NCBI RefSeq assembly: GCF_003991875.1
Contig: NZ_CP031423.1
Span: 1,860,001 to 1,924,000, forward strand
From: Microbacterium lemovicicum
GTDB lineage: Bacteria > Actinomycetota > Actinomycetes > Actinomycetales > Microbacteriaceae
Direction of reading: 5' to 3'
DNA: 64,000 nucleotides
Shown here: piece by piece, positions 1 through 8,108 of the stretch
How positions within the stretch are numbered: position 1 is the first letter of the stretch
Layout: each line of letters starts with the position of its first letter
The notes under the pieces: generated by a model
The model's input: the letters and a program-made list of their open reading frames with translations, nothing else
Database searches by the model: none
Told to the model about the DNA's origin: nothing
Made by a program: the position numbers and the translations under genes

Positions 1-240
1 CGGGACGTCGATGCCCAGGGCCTCGATGGCCACGCCGGCCGGCGGATCGGATGCTGCGACCGGGGCCGCCGTGGCGGCGGTCCGCGGCACATCCACCGTC
101 GCCGTGGGACGAACGGTCGGCGTGGGCGACGGGGTCGGAGTCGGGGCGGCCGTCTCGACCGGCGCCGTCGCCGGGGGCGCCGGCGTGGAGCAGCCCGCCA
201 GCAGAAGGGCGGCCAGGACGACAGGAAGGAAGCGTTTCAC
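1..240 (-). CDS. Class F sortase-like lipoprotein, N-terminal part (cut by window edge)
   Basis: The gene runs off the left edge, so only about 80 residues are visible. They begin at a GTG preceded by GAGG six bases upstream. The N-terminus is a lipoprotein signal peptide (MKRFLP, a hydrophobic run, then lipobox LLAGC). A Pro/Thr-rich linker follows and ends in IEALGIDVP, which resembles the first strand of class F sortases. Membrane-anchored sortases of this class often sit beside DUF4397 surface proteins, and the upstream neighbour here is one. The sortase assignment is therefore an inference from context plus one short motif. The catalytic His, Cys and Arg would lie outside the window. If the call is wrong it is simply a Pro/Thr-rich lipoprotein. 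Confidence 0.6.
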   Translation of the reverse strand, partial: MKRFLPVVLAALLLAGCSTPAPPATAPVETAAPTPTPSPTPTVRPTATVDVPRTAATAAPVAASDPPAGVAIEALGIDVP

Positions 241-262
241 CGGATACCTCGGGTGGGATGCC

Positions 263-296
263 GGCCGCGGATCACCTGAGCACGTGATCCGCGGCC
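263..296 (-). terminator. Perfect 13-bp hairpin between DUF4397 gene and sortase-like gene
   Basis: GGCCGCGGATCAC and its exact reverse complement are separated by 8 nt. It is the second of two strong hairpins in the 117-nt gap and ends just before the ribosome-binding site of the downstream gene. It has no T-run, so it could attenuate transcription or stabilise the mRNA end rather than stop transcription completely. Confidence 0.55.
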
Positions 297-315
297 GAAC
301 TCTGTGGACGTTGCA

Positions 316-351
316 GGTCGCGGGCCGCGCTGGGGGACGCGGCCCGCGACC
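316..351 (-). terminator. Perfect 14-bp hairpin after the DUF4397 gene
   Basis: GGTCGCGGGCCGCG pairs exactly with its complement across an 8-nt loop, starting about 6 nt after the stop codon of the DUF4397 gene. This is a strong GC-rich stem without a T-tract, typical of actinobacterial intrinsic terminators. It probably uncouples expression of the abundant surface protein from the sortase-like gene. Confidence 0.6.
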
Positions 352-357
352 GCACGA

Positions 358-1182
358 TCAGGACTCGACGCGGCGGCGGCGCACCAGCACCGTCGTGGCG
401 ACACCGGCCGCAACGACGAGCGCGGAGCCCGTCAGCCAGAGAGCCTGGTTCTGGGCGTCCCGCTGCGCGGCGTAACCGGCCGTGCCGGAGGGCACGCCAC
501 CCGGGTTCGAGTGGGCCGTCGGAACCTCCTGCACAGCGAGGGCGAGGTTGCCGTCAGCGGCGCTGCCCCACGCGTAGACGACGGTCAGGGTGCCGTCCTT
601 GATGGCGACGTCTGCCGGGCCGATCACCGGGTCGGTGGTTCCGGCCAGCGCGACGGCGGCCGAGACCGTCCCGGCGGGCAGGTTCAGCGTCGCCTCGTTC
701 GGGTTCTCGAGCATCTGCACGACCGGCGAGCCGCCCGCGAGGATGTCGACGGCGGGAGCCGCAGCCGTGTGGCGGACGGTCAGACGACCTTCGCCGGCCT
801 TGGTCGCGCTGATGTCGTTCGTGAACGCGTTGAGGGCGGGGTTGCCCGAGGCGTCGAGGTTCGCCACGGCGGTGTAGCTGGTGTCAGCGGCCAGGTTCAG
901 CGTGACGGGGCCGAGCAGCGGTGCGCTGGCGTCGGCTGCGTCGGCGGCGGTGACGGCGACCACGTGCTCGCCGGCGGGCACGTCGAGCGGGCCGGCCAGG
1001 GTGCCGGGCGTGAAGTCGTCGAGGGTGAGGGCGCCGTCCACGTAGACGTCGACGGTGAGGCCGGGGATGGCGTGCAGGACCGACAGGTCTGCAGAGGACG
1101 ACGAGATGGCGTTGGCGGGCAGGGCGACGCCGGCGGCCAGCACGATGCCGGCTGCGAGTCCGGCGGTGAGAGTCTTGCGCAC
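358..1182 (-). CDS. DUF4397-domain secreted, membrane-anchored surface protein
   Basis: 274 aa from a GTG with AAGGAGG five bases upstream. A Sec signal peptide (MRKTLTAG, a hydrophobic core, ALPANA) is followed by two related beta-rich segments at about residues 30-150 and 150-235. Both carry the DUF4397 pattern: LHAIPGLTVDVYVDG in the first, VRHTAAAPAVDILAGG in the second. The C-terminus has one membrane segment and an RRRRVES tail, the usual layout of a wall-sorted protein. No LPXTG is present; the residues before the membrane segment are NPGGVPSGTAG. DUF4397 proteins are thought to be cell-surface proteins, but their molecular role is not established. The next gene is a sortase-like lipoprotein, so this protein is its probable substrate. 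Confidence 0.85.
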   Translation of the reverse strand: MRKTLTAGLAAGIVLAAGVALPANAISSSSADLSVLHAIPGLTVDVYVDGALTLDDFTPGTLAGPLDVPAGEHVVAVTAADAADASAPLLGPVTLNLAADTSYTAVANLDASGNPALNAFTNDISATKAGEGRLTVRHTAAAPAVDILAGGSPVVQMLENPNEATLNLPAGTVSAAVALAGTTDPVIGPADVAIKDGTLTVVYAWGSAADGNLALAVQEVPTAHSNPGGVPSGTAGYAAQRDAQNQALWLTGSALVVAAGVATTVLVRRRRVES

Positions 1183-1305
1183 GATTTCCTCCTTGACGGG
1201 GGGCGGGGGGTCCGCCCGTGTTGTGGAGTTGTTCCGGCGGATGTCGCCGCCTGGATGCACCTGCAGGAGAAAAGTTCCGGAGCCCGTCAGCCGATGCCTT
1301 CTCGA

Positions 1306-1311
1306 TAGGGT
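1306..1311 (+). promoter_or_regulatory. -10 element TAGGGT, leaderless start
   Basis: TAGGGT lies exactly 6 nt before the ATG at 1318 and no Shine-Dalgarno sequence is present, so transcription should begin at or next to the start codon. Confidence 0.55.
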
Positions 1312-1317
1312 CGGATC

Positions 1318-1515
1318 ATGACAGAGCCCGAAGAGACATCGGATGCCGGACTCGACCGCTACGTCATCGGCGGGGTGGTCGCGGGTCCGGTCATCGGCAT
1401 CCTCATCGGGATGATCTTCCCCGCAATCGGCATCGGCTTCGGCATCGCCATGGGGCTGTCGCTGGGCATCGTCGCCGGTGTGATCCTCTGGTTCTTCCGC
1501 CGGCCGCGTCGCTGA
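1318..1515 (+). CDS. Small two-helix membrane protein
   Basis: 65 aa. After a short acidic N-terminus (MTEPEETSDAG) come two adjacent Gly/Ile-rich membrane segments at about residues 17-34 and 38-58, ending in FFRRPRR on the probable cytoplasmic side. No family is recognised. The gene has its own leaderless-type promoter and is followed 21 nt later by the SIMPL-domain gene, which has a second -10 element of its own. Base composition matches the neighbours, so this is probably a native gene. Confidence 0.7.
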   Translation: MTEPEETSDAGLDRYVIGGVVAGPVIGILIGMIFPAIGIGFGIAMGLSLGIVAGVILWFFRRPRR

Positions 1516-1523
1516 CCACCGCG

Positions 1524-1529
1524 TAGAGT
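1524..1529 (+). promoter_or_regulatory. -10 element TAGAGT, leaderless start
   Basis: TAGAGT is followed by 7 nt and then the ATG at 1537, with no Shine-Dalgarno sequence. This supports 1537 over the in-frame GTG at 1528, which lies inside the element. Confidence 0.55.
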
Positions 1530-1536
1530 GCGCGGT

Positions 1537-2208
1537 ATGGCCGACGTCACGATCACCGTCCGCGGCGAGCACGAGACCCGCATCGCGCCCGAGCAGGGCA
1601 TCGCCCGCATCACCGTGCGCGATGAGGGGCCGGAGCGCGCTCCCGTCCTCGAGCGGATCTCCGTCCTCGCACTCCCCCTCCGCGACGACCTCGCGTCGCG
1701 CCTGGCCGCCGGCACGATCGTGGAGTGGTCGAGCGGCCGCGCCGCCGTCTGGTCGGACCGCCCGTGGAACGCGGAGGGCACCCGGCTCGCCCTCGTGCAC
1801 TACGCCACGATCGACATCTCCGCGACGTTCTCCGATGTGGCGGCGCTGTCGACGTGGCTCTCCGACGTCGCCGAGCGCGACGGCGTGCAGGTCGGCGGCG
1901 TGGAATGGGTCCTCACGCCGGCCACCCGCGCCGCTCGCGAGCAGGAGGTCGCGACCGAGGCCGTCCAGGTGGCGGTCGCCCGCGCCACCGCCTATGCCCG
2001 GGCGATCGGTCGCGAGACGGTCACCCCCGTCGAGATCGCCGACGTCGGGCTGCTGGGCCACGGCGATGCGCCGGGCATGCCCGCGTCACCGAAGATGATG
2101 CGCGCCGCCTTCGGGGCGATGGACGCGTCGTCGGGCCCGGCGATGCAGTTCCAGCCCGAGGAGATCACCCTGACCGCGGCGGTCGAAGCCCGCTTCACGG
2201 CCGCCTGA
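1537..2208 (+). CDS. SIMPL (DUF541) domain protein
   Basis: 223 aa. The protein has the SIMPL layout: an N-terminal strand with VTITVRGEHETRIAPEQG, a central pair of helices, and a C-terminal part with ATEAVQVAVARATAYARAIG, then VTPVEIADVGLL and a final ITLTAAVEARF strand. There is no signal peptide, unlike many periplasmic family members, so a cytosolic location is likely. Proteins of this fold assemble into oligomers and have been linked to oxidative stress and signalling, but no specific role can be inferred here. It is convergent with smpB. Confidence 0.85.
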   Translation: MADVTITVRGEHETRIAPEQGIARITVRDEGPERAPVLERISVLALPLRDDLASRLAAGTIVEWSSGRAAVWSDRPWNAEGTRLALVHYATIDISATFSDVAALSTWLSDVAERDGVQVGGVEWVLTPATRAAREQEVATEAVQVAVARATAYARAIGRETVTPVEIADVGLLGHGDAPGMPASPKMMRAAFGAMDASSGPAMQFQPEEITLTAAVEARFTAA

Positions 2209-2244
2209 CCGCGGCGGTGGGCTCGTCGGCGAAGCGCAGACGCG

Positions 2245-2721
2245 CTACTCGCCCAGGCGGTTCTTGGAGCGCATCGCGCGCTCGGCCTCGCGCTTGTCCT
2301 GGCGCTCGCGCAACGTCTGGCGCTTGTCCCACTCGTGCTTGCCCTTGGCGATGGCGATCTCGACCTTGGCGCGCCCGTCGGAGAAGTACAGCTTCAGCGG
2401 GATCAGCGTGTAGCCGCCGGCCGACACCGCGTGGGAGAGCTTGATGATCTCCTCCTTGTGCAGGAGGAGCTTGCGGGTGCGCTTGGTGGAGTGGTTCGTC
2501 CAGTGGCCCTGCGAGTACTCCGGGATGTGCACGGCGTCGAGGAAGGCCTGCCCTCCGTCGATGTAGGCGTACCCGTCCGACAGGTTCGCGCGGCCCTGCC
2601 GCAGCGACTTGACCTCGGTGCCGGTCAGCACCAATCCCGCCTCGTACGACTTCTCGATGTTGTACTCGTGGCGCGCGCGACGGTTGGTCGCGATGACCTT
2701 CTCGCCGCGTTCCCTGGGCAT
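2245..2721 (-). CDS. smpB: SsrA-binding protein SmpB
   Basis: 158 aa, the normal family length. SmpB binds tmRNA and delivers it to stalled ribosomes for trans-translation. Visible hallmarks are VIATNRRARHEYNIE at the N-terminus, the central GTEVKSLRQGRANLSDGYA and the basic C-terminal tail GKHEWDKRQTLRERQDKRE that enters the decoding centre. It lies 92 nt downstream of ftsX on the same strand. The prfB-ftsE-ftsX-smpB order is conserved in actinobacteria and supports the identification. No ssrA gene is visible nearby. Confidence 0.98.
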   Translation of the reverse strand: MPRERGEKVIATNRRARHEYNIEKSYEAGLVLTGTEVKSLRQGRANLSDGYAYIDGGQAFLDAVHIPEYSQGHWTNHSTKRTRKLLLHKEEIIKLSHAVSAGGYTLIPLKLYFSDGRAKVEIAIAKGKHEWDKRQTLRERQDKREAERAMRSKNRLGE

Positions 2722-2813
2722 GTCGTACCGTTCCGTGAGCTGTTGCGATGACGCCGCGCGAGCGCGCGGCAGCCCATCAGTCTATCAGCGGGTGCGCGCT
2801 CCGGGCGAAGACG

Positions 2814-3731
2814 TCACGCCCGCAGCCAGCGGCGGATGGCGAATCCGGCCGAGATCGCCGCCAGCACCACGCCGATCACGATGATCACCGGTATGACGAC
2901 CCAGGCGTCGCTCATGCCTATCCACGTGGTGACGAAGTCGATCCGCTCCCGCAGATACTGGTTCACCCCGAAGTGCACGATCGCCACGACCGCCCCCGAC
3001 GCGAGCACCGAGCCGATGAAGGCCGCGAACACGCCCTCGAGGATGAACGGGGTCTGGATGAACCGATTGGATGCCCCGACCAGGCGCATGATGCCGATCT
3101 CCCGTCGTCGCGCGAAAGCCGACAGGCGGATCGTCGTGGCGATGAGGAGGACGGCCGCGACGAGCATGAGGCCGGCGATCCCCACCGCGATGTAGGTGGC
3201 GACGGTGAGACCGGAGAACAGCGGTTCGAGGTATTGGAGCTGGTCCTTCACCTCCTCGACACCGGCCTGACCCGCGAACGCCTCGATGATGACGTCCGAC
3301 TGCCGCTGGTCGACCAGGTTGATCGAGTACGACTCGTTGAACTGCTCCGGCGAGAGCACGTCCGCGTAGTCCTCGGGGAACAGCTGGAGGGCGTTGTTGT
3401 ACGCCTCCTCCTGCGTCTCGAAGCGCGAGTCGCGGATGAGCGGCGCGATGGCCGCGCTGTCGAGCTTGGCCTGCACCTCGTCGACCTGCTCCTGCGTCGC
3501 GGCCTCGCCGGTGGTGCACGTCGCCGCGGTCGAGACCGGCGCGCACATGTACACCGTCACCTGGGCGCGATCGGCCCAGTAGTCGCGCATCGTGCCGATC
3601 TGCATCTGCATGAGGATGGCGGCGCCCACGAAGGTGAGCGAGACGAACGTCACGAGGATGATCGAGATCACCATCGACGCGTTGCGGCGCAGGCCGGACA
3701 GCGCCTCGCCCAGGATCAGACGGAACCTCAC
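2814..3731 (-). CDS. ftsX: Cell division protein FtsX
   Basis: 305 aa. FtsX is the membrane partner of FtsE and passes divisome signals to peptidoglycan hydrolases outside the cell. The start is a GTG that overlaps the ftsE stop codon by 3 nt. Topology is one membrane segment at about residues 20-43, an external domain of about 130 residues containing [10 protein letters not shown] (a possible disulfide), then three membrane segments with the conserved [14 protein letters not shown] loop between them. The sequence ends [11 protein letters not shown]. It is co-transcribed and translationally coupled with ftsE. Confidence 0.96.
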   Translation of the reverse strand: MRFRLILGEALSGLRRNASMVISIILVTFVSLTFVGAAILMQMQIGTMRDYWADRAQVTVYMCAPVSTAATCTTGEAATQEQVDEVQAKLDSAAIAPLIRDSRFETQEEAYNNALQLFPEDYADVLSPEQFNESYSINLVDQRQSDVIIEAFAGQAGVEEVKDQLQYLEPLFSGLTVATYIAVGIAGLMLVAAVLLIATTIRLSAFARRREIGIMRLVGASNRFIQTPFILEGVFAAFIGSVLASGAVVAIVHFGVNQYLRERIDFVTTWIGMSDAWVVIPVIIVIGVVLAAISAGFAIRRWLRA

Positions 3732-4771
3732 GAGGTCGGCCCCACTTCTTCTTCGGGTTCGTCTTCGCCGAGGCCCAGCCGATCGGCGACCCCCAGCTCG
3801 GTGACGTCGAGTTCCGCGGCATCGATGACCGGAAGGGACTGCGTGGTCGGCGCGTCGGTGCGCGCAAGAGCGGCCTCCAGAGCGGTGGCCTGGGCCGCGG
3901 CATCCGCTGCCCCTGCTTCGTGGAGCACCGTGCCGACGGCCTCCTCGGCGGCGACGACGGCCGCATCGACGGCGGCGGGCTCCAGGTGGCCGGCGTCGAC
4001 CTCGCGGGCGACCTCGAGCACGGCGGTGAGGGCGGCGATGGCCGCGGCGCCCTTCTCGGGCTCCGGGGCGAGGCTCGGCAGGCCGGACGTGTCGCCGTAG
4101 CCGCCGCGGCGCTCGTCGCGGACGAGCACGCCGTCGCTGAGCTCGATGACGCGGCGCTGCATCTGGTCGACGAAGCCGGCCTCGTGCGTGGCCATGACCA
4201 CCGTCGTGCCGTTGGCGTTGATGCGCGCGAGCAGCTGCATGATGTCGACGGATGTGCCGGGGTCGAGGTTTCCGGTCGGCTCGTCGGCGAGGAGCACCTG
4301 CGGGCGGTTGGCCAGCGCGCGGGCGATGGCGACGCGCTGCTGCTCGCCGCCGGAGAGCTCGTGCGGGAACCGCTTCTCCTTGCCGTCGAGTCCGACGAGC
4401 GCGAGCACCTCGGGCACGGCCTGGCGGATGAAGCCGCTCGAGGACCCGATGACCTGCAGCGTGAAGGCCACGTTCTGGAACACGGTCTTGTTCGGCAGCA
4501 GGCGGAAGTCCTGGAAGACCGCGCCGATGTGACGGCGGAAATAGGGCACCTTGCGGTTGGAGAGGGAGCGCATGTCGCGGCCGAGCACGACCACGCGTCC
4601 GTCGCTCGGCGTCTCCTCGCGGAGGATCATCCGCAGGCAGGAGGACTTGCCGGAGCCGGACGCGCCGACGAGGAAGACGAACTCGCCCCGGAGCACCTCG
4701 AAGTCGACCTCGCTCAGGGCGGGGCGGGAGGTGCCGCGATAGCGCTTCGTGACGTTCTCGAACCTGATCAT
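3728..4771 (-). CDS. ftsE: Cell division ATPase FtsE with long C-terminal extension
   Basis: 347 aa, against about 225-230 for typical FtsE. The first ~225 residues form a normal ABC ATPase: Walker [10 protein letters not shown] at about residue 36, Q-loop VFQDFRLL, signature LSGGEQQRV, Walker B LLADEPTG and the switch His in MATHEAG. After [20 protein letters not shown] comes a ~115-residue Ala/Glu/Asp-rich tail with predicted helices and an acidic end ([12 protein letters not shown]). The tail has no recognised domain. The stop overlaps the ftsX start. FtsE powers FtsX-dependent activation of cell-wall hydrolases at the septum. Confidence 0.96.
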   Translation of the reverse strand: MIRFENVTKRYRGTSRPALSEVDFEVLRGEFVFLVGASGSGKSSCLRMILREETPSDGRVVVLGRDMRSLSNRKVPYFRRHIGAVFQDFRLLPNKTVFQNVAFTLQVIGSSSGFIRQAVPEVLALVGLDGKEKRFPHELSGGEQQRVAIARALANRPQVLLADEPTGNLDPGTSVDIMQLLARINANGTTVVMATHEAGFVDQMQRRVIELSDGVLVRDERRGGYGDTSGLPSLAPEPEKGAAAIAALTAVLEVAREVDAGHLEPAAVDAAVVAAEEAVGTVLHEAGAADAAAQATALEAALARTDAPTTQSLPVIDAAELDVTELGVADRLGLGEDEPEEEVGPTS

Positions 4772-4864
4772 GGCTCTGAGAGCCTAAGCGCGGCCCCGCG
4801 GTGCACCCCGAGCGACACCCGCAGTCGTGGCATCCCGCCCTCTCGGCGCGCCGTCGCGACCGGG

Positions 4865-5974
4865 TCAGTCCTCGTCGGGACGCTTGCGCCAGCGGATGCC
4901 CGCGGCGATGAGGCCGTCGAGGTCGCCGTCGAAGACCGAGGCGGGGTTGCCGACCTCGTAGCCGGTGCGCAGGTCCTTGACGAGCTGCTGGCCGTAGAGG
5001 AAGTAGGAGCGCATCTGATCGCCCCAGCTCGCCGTGATCGTGCCGGCCAGCTCCTTCTTCTTCGCCGCCTCCTGCTCGCGCTGCAGGATGAGCAGGCGCG
5101 TCTGGAGCACGCGCATCGCGGCGGCGCGGTTCTGGATCTGCGACTTCTCGTTCTGCATCGACACGACGATCCCCGTGGGGAGGTGGGTGATGCGCACGGC
5201 GGAGTCGGTGGTGTTGACCGACTGGCCGCCGGGGCCGGACGAGCGGAACACGTCGACGCGGATGTCGCCCTCGGGCACCTCGACCTCGACGGCCTCCTCC
5301 ATGACGGGGATGACCTCGACGGCGGCAAAGCTCGTCTGGCGCTTGTCGGCGGAGCCGAACGGGCTGATGCGCGCGAGGCGGTGCGTGCCGGCCTCGACCG
5401 ACAGGGTGCCGTAGGCGTAGGGGGCGTCGATCTCGAAGGTCGCGGACTTGATGCCGGCGCCCTCCGCGAACGAGGTGTCCATGACCTTCACGGGGTACTT
5501 GTGACGCTCGGCCCACCGCAGGTACATGCGCATGAGCATCTCGGCGAAATCGGTGGCGTCGTCGCCGCCGGCGCCGGAGCGGATCGTCACGACCGCCGAG
5601 CGGTCGTCGTACTCGCCGTCGAGGAGCGTCTGCACCTCGAGCTGGCTGACGGACTCGGTGACCTCGGCGAGCTCCTTGCGGGCCTCGTCGGCGGAGTCCT
5701 GGTCGTCCATCTCCATCGCGAGCTCGATGAGCACGTCGAGGTCGTCGAGGCGCCGCTCGATGGCGGTGATGCGCGCGAGCTCGGACTGACGGTGGCTCAG
5801 CGCGCTCGTGACCTTCTGCGCCTTGTCGGTGTCGTCCCACAGGTCGGGGGCGCCGGCCTCCTCGCTGAGGCGGGCGATCTCCGCGGCGAGCGCGTCGACA
5901 TCCACCACCGCCTTGATGTCGGCGAAGGTGGAGCGGACGGCCTGGATGTCGGCGGAAAGATCGAGATCGAGCAT
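4865..5974 (-). CDS. prfB: Peptide chain release factor 2
   Basis: 369 aa. RF2 reads UGA and UAA. The stop-codon recognition motif SPF is visible in RISPFGSADKRQTSF and the catalytic GGQ in SSGPGGQSVNTTDSAV. The start chosen is the ATG of MLDLDLSADIQ; a TAGTCT hexamer lies 8 nt upstream with no Shine-Dalgarno sequence, so the mRNA is probably leaderless. There is no in-frame UGA and no programmed frameshift, unlike in E. coli. It lies 93 nt upstream of ftsE in the conserved cluster. Confidence 0.97.
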   Translation of the reverse strand: MLDLDLSADIQAVRSTFADIKAVVDVDALAAEIARLSEEAGAPDLWDDTDKAQKVTSALSHRQSELARITAIERRLDDLDVLIELAMEMDDQDSADEARKELAEVTESVSQLEVQTLLDGEYDDRSAVVTIRSGAGGDDATDFAEMLMRMYLRWAERHKYPVKVMDTSFAEGAGIKSATFEIDAPYAYGTLSVEAGTHRLARISPFGSADKRQTSFAAVEVIPVMEEAVEVEVPEGDIRVDVFRSSGPGGQSVNTTDSAVRITHLPTGIVVSMQNEKSQIQNRAAAMRVLQTRLLILQREQEAAKKKELAGTITASWGDQMRSYFLYGQQLVKDLRTGYEVGNPASVFDGDLDGLIAAGIRWRKRPDED

Positions 5975-5982
5975 GACAGTCC

Positions 5983-5992
5983 AGACTAACGT
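5983..5992. promoter_or_regulatory. Divergent promoter with overlapping -10 elements (prfB / MFS gene)
   Basis: AGACTAACGT contains TAACGT on the plus strand and TAGTCT on the minus strand, which share the central TA. The plus element is 7 nt before a GTG at 6000 and the minus element is 8 nt before the prfB ATG at 5974. Both spacings fit leaderless transcripts. Confidence 0.5.
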
Positions 5993-5999
5993 GGATGCG

Positions 6000-7316
6000 G
6001 TGACAGACCGCGCCGGAACGATCCTCCTGCGGTTCGGGCCCATGGTCTACGGGCCCACCGTGCTCTTCGCGCTCGGCGAGGGTGCGGTCATCCCCCTCAT
6101 CCCGGTGATCGCCTCGCGGCTCGGCGCGGATGTCGCGACCGCCGCCCTCATCGCCTCGGCGCTCGTCGTCGGGCAGCTCGTCGGCAACCTCCCCGCGGGC
6201 TACGCCGTGGCGCGCGTCGGCGAGCGGATCACCATGGTGATCGCCGGATCCGTCGCCCTCGTCGGCTTGGCCGGGCTGCTGCTCGCCCCGAGTCTGGGCG
6301 TGTTCGCGGCATCCATCTTCGTCATCGGCTTCTGCGCCGCGGCGTTCGGGCTGGCGCGCCACTCCTTCATGACGACCCGTGTGCCGCTCGCATTCCGCGC
6401 GCGGGCGCTGTCACTGCTGGGCGGATCGTTCCGCCTCGGCATGTTCGTGGGGCCCTTCATCGCCGCCGCGCTGCTGGCGGTGTTCGGCGACGAGCACGCG
6501 GCGGTGTGGTTCTTCGCCGCCTGTCTCATCGCGACGATCCTGCTCGTGCTCCTCGGTCCGGACCCGGAGAAGCAGCCGCCGCTGACAACCGGCGCGATTC
6601 CGGATGCTGCGGCCTCCGGTCCGCGCACGGCCACCGAGTCCTCCCGCCGCGCCGGCTTGCCGGACGACAGCGGCGAGGCGGTGACCGGGTCGATCCCGAC
6701 CGTCGAGCGCGTCGGCGTGTTCCGGACGATGTGGCGTCACCGGCGGGTGCTGTCGCGACTGGGGCTGGCCGCGGCATCCCTGTCGGCCATCCGCTCGACG
6801 CGCCAGGTGGTGCTGCCGCTGTGGGGCGTGTCGATCGGGCTCGACGCCCAGACGATCGCGCTCGTCGTGGGCGTCTCGGGGGCGATCGATTTCGCCCTCT
6901 TCTACGCCAGCGGACAGGTGATGGACCGGTTCGGCCGCCTGTGGGCCGCCCTCCCGGCGATGCTGCTGATGAGCGCCGGCTTCATCGCCCTGGCCTTCAC
7001 CCACGACCTCGCGTCGTCGGCGATGTGGTTCGCGCTCTTCGCCGCCGTGCTCGGCGTCGGCAACGGCCTGTCGAGCGGCATCCTGCTGACCCTCGGCGCC
7101 GACGTCGCTCCACCCGCCGACCCGGCGCCGTTCCTCGGCTCGTGGCGGACGCTGACCGACGCCGGCGGGGCGGTCGCGCCGCTGCTCGTCTCGGGGATCG
7201 CCGCCGTGTCATCGCTCGCCATCGCGACCGGGGCCGTCGGCGTGCTCGGGCTGCTGGGCGCCGGCGCATTCTTGCGGTGGGTTCCGCGCTTCGTGCCGCG
7301 CGCGACGCCGGACTGA
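6000..7316 (+). CDS. MFS transporter
   Basis: 438 aa from the GTG at 6000; in-frame ATG 5973 and GTG 5991 are alternatives, but 6000 fits the TAACGT promoter. About twelve membrane segments are split by a hydrophilic loop of roughly 70 residues (about 185-255). The first half has the MFS motif-like PAGYAVARVGERIT and RHSFMTTRVPLAFRARALSLLGG; the second has QVMDRFGRLWAALP. The substrate cannot be inferred; the fold is of the drug or metabolite efflux type. It is divergent from prfB. Downstream lies the left boundary of the 7.3-11.8 kb island. Confidence 0.88.
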   Translation: MTDRAGTILLRFGPMVYGPTVLFALGEGAVIPLIPVIASRLGADVATAALIASALVVGQLVGNLPAGYAVARVGERITMVIAGSVALVGLAGLLLAPSLGVFAASIFVIGFCAAAFGLARHSFMTTRVPLAFRARALSLLGGSFRLGMFVGPFIAAALLAVFGDEHAAVWFFAACLIATILLVLLGPDPEKQPPLTTGAIPDAAASGPRTATESSRRAGLPDDSGEAVTGSIPTVERVGVFRTMWRHRRVLSRLGLAAASLSAIRSTRQVVLPLWGVSIGLDAQTIALVVGVSGAIDFALFYASGQVMDRFGRLWAALPAMLLMSAGFIALAFTHDLASSAMWFALFAAVLGVGNGLSSGILLTLGADVAPPADPAPFLGSWRTLTDAGGAVAPLLVSGIAAVSSLAIATGAVGVLGLLGAGAFLRWVPRFVPRATPD

Positions 7317-7342
7317 CCGCCGCGCGCGCGGATATGCGTCCG

Positions 7343-7432
7343 CCGGTCAGCGCAGGGCGGTCCGGCTCGTCGCCGTCGCCTCGAGTGCGAGCCCGTCGGG
7401 CACGAACAGCGACACCACTGGTGGGTACCACC
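7343..7432. repeat. Left copy of 90-bp direct repeat (displaced 3' end of pilus gene)
   Basis: This copy matches 11664-11753 at 87 of 90 positions in the same orientation. Read on the minus strand it encodes the last 27 codons and stop of the TadE-like gene now ending at 11668. All three differences are synonymous (CCA/CCG, CGG/CGC, CTG/TTG). It is best explained as the original gene end, cut off when the island inserted. Confidence 0.85.
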
Positions 7433-7434
7433 TC

Positions 7435-7848
7435 CCCGCGATCGCCGCGCAGCGGCAGCGCCGCGTCGTGCAGCTCGACAACGTCGTCACCCTTGACAGG
7501 AAGATCAGCGACCTGAAGGCTCGGCTCGGTCGCGTGACGGTGCGCTGGTCAGGAAGCGGGATGCCTGACGCAGCCTACGAGGCCGCGGTGGCGCAGCTCG
7601 ACGCCGATCTAGCCGGGCTGGTGGAACGGCGCCGGCATGCCGGTCCTGCGCCCGCCGTCGAGGTCGACCCACGCGAGCTCGCTATCCGCTTGACCGAGCT
7701 GTGGGATGACCTCACCGTCATCGAGAAGCGCAACCTGCTGCGCCCGCTCATCCACCGGGTGCGGATCCTGAAACCCGCCCGTCAGGGCAAAGGGGTGTGG
7801 CGAGACCGCGTCGACGTCATACCCGCCTGGGGGCCCGCTGCCGGTTGA
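7435..7848 (+). pseudogene. Serine recombinase, C-terminal remnant
   Basis: The frame is open from inside the repeat and a GTG at 7468 would give 126 aa. The sequence matches the C-terminal coiled-coil and end domain of large serine recombinases: repeated helices (LDRKISDLKARLGRV, LDADLAGLVERRR) and then LWDDLTVIEKRNLLRPLIHR followed by VRILKP. The catalytic resolvase domain, recombinase domain and most of the zinc ribbon are absent, so it cannot catalyse recombination. The truncation falls at the boundary of the 90-bp repeat, which suggests the deletion or insertion event occurred there. Confidence 0.75.
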
Positions 7849-8108
7849 TGCACCCGACGCCGCCGCCGCACAGCTGTCCAGGTGCCCTGGATTAGCAACA
7901 GGATGAGTCCGCCGATGACGAGGACGACTGAGGTGGTCGTCCAGCCACCTAGGAGTCCTGGAAGCAGTCCGAGGAGAACGAATACAATGCCCAGAGCAAA
8001 CCCGCCGCACATCTGAGCTGTCGCACTCGTGCCCTCATCCGAATCGGTCACGGCTTCATCTTGCACCTCTGCGACAATCAGCGCGTAAAGCCAGCGTGGG
8101 AGCGACAC
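7782..8108 (-). CDS. Small membrane protein, two helices, unknown
   Basis: 108 aa from a GTG; a later GTG at 8051 (VTDSDEGT) is an alternative that would avoid overlap with the plus-strand gene at 8061. Two membrane segments are visible, ALGIVFVLLGLLPGLLGG and SVVLVIGGLILLLIQG, then a very basic tail (AVRRRRRVHQ). The 3' end overlaps the recombinase remnant in convergent orientation by 67 nt. No family is recognised. It is island cargo and existence as an expressed protein is uncertain. Confidence 0.5.
   Translation of the reverse strand: MSLPRWLYALIVAEVQDEAVTDSDEGTSATAQMCGGFALGIVFVLLGLLPGLLGGWTTTSVVLVIGGLILLLIQGTWTAVRRRRRVHQPAAGPQAGMTSTRSRHTPLP

Noticed and set aside
304..1308. Long plus-strand frame opposite the DUF4397 gene
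   Set aside because: Its Arg/Gly-rich composition is typical of antisense frames in high-GC DNA, and the opposite strand encodes a protein with signal peptide and domain.
4865..5974. Programmed +1 frameshift in prfB
   Set aside because: The reading frame is continuous from the ATG through the SPF and GGQ motifs without an internal stop.
3732..6362. A single minus-strand frame joining ftsX to sequence opposite ftsE and prfB
   Set aside because: It is low-complexity Arg-rich translation out of frame with two well-supported genes; ftsX starts at the GTG overlapping the ftsE stop.
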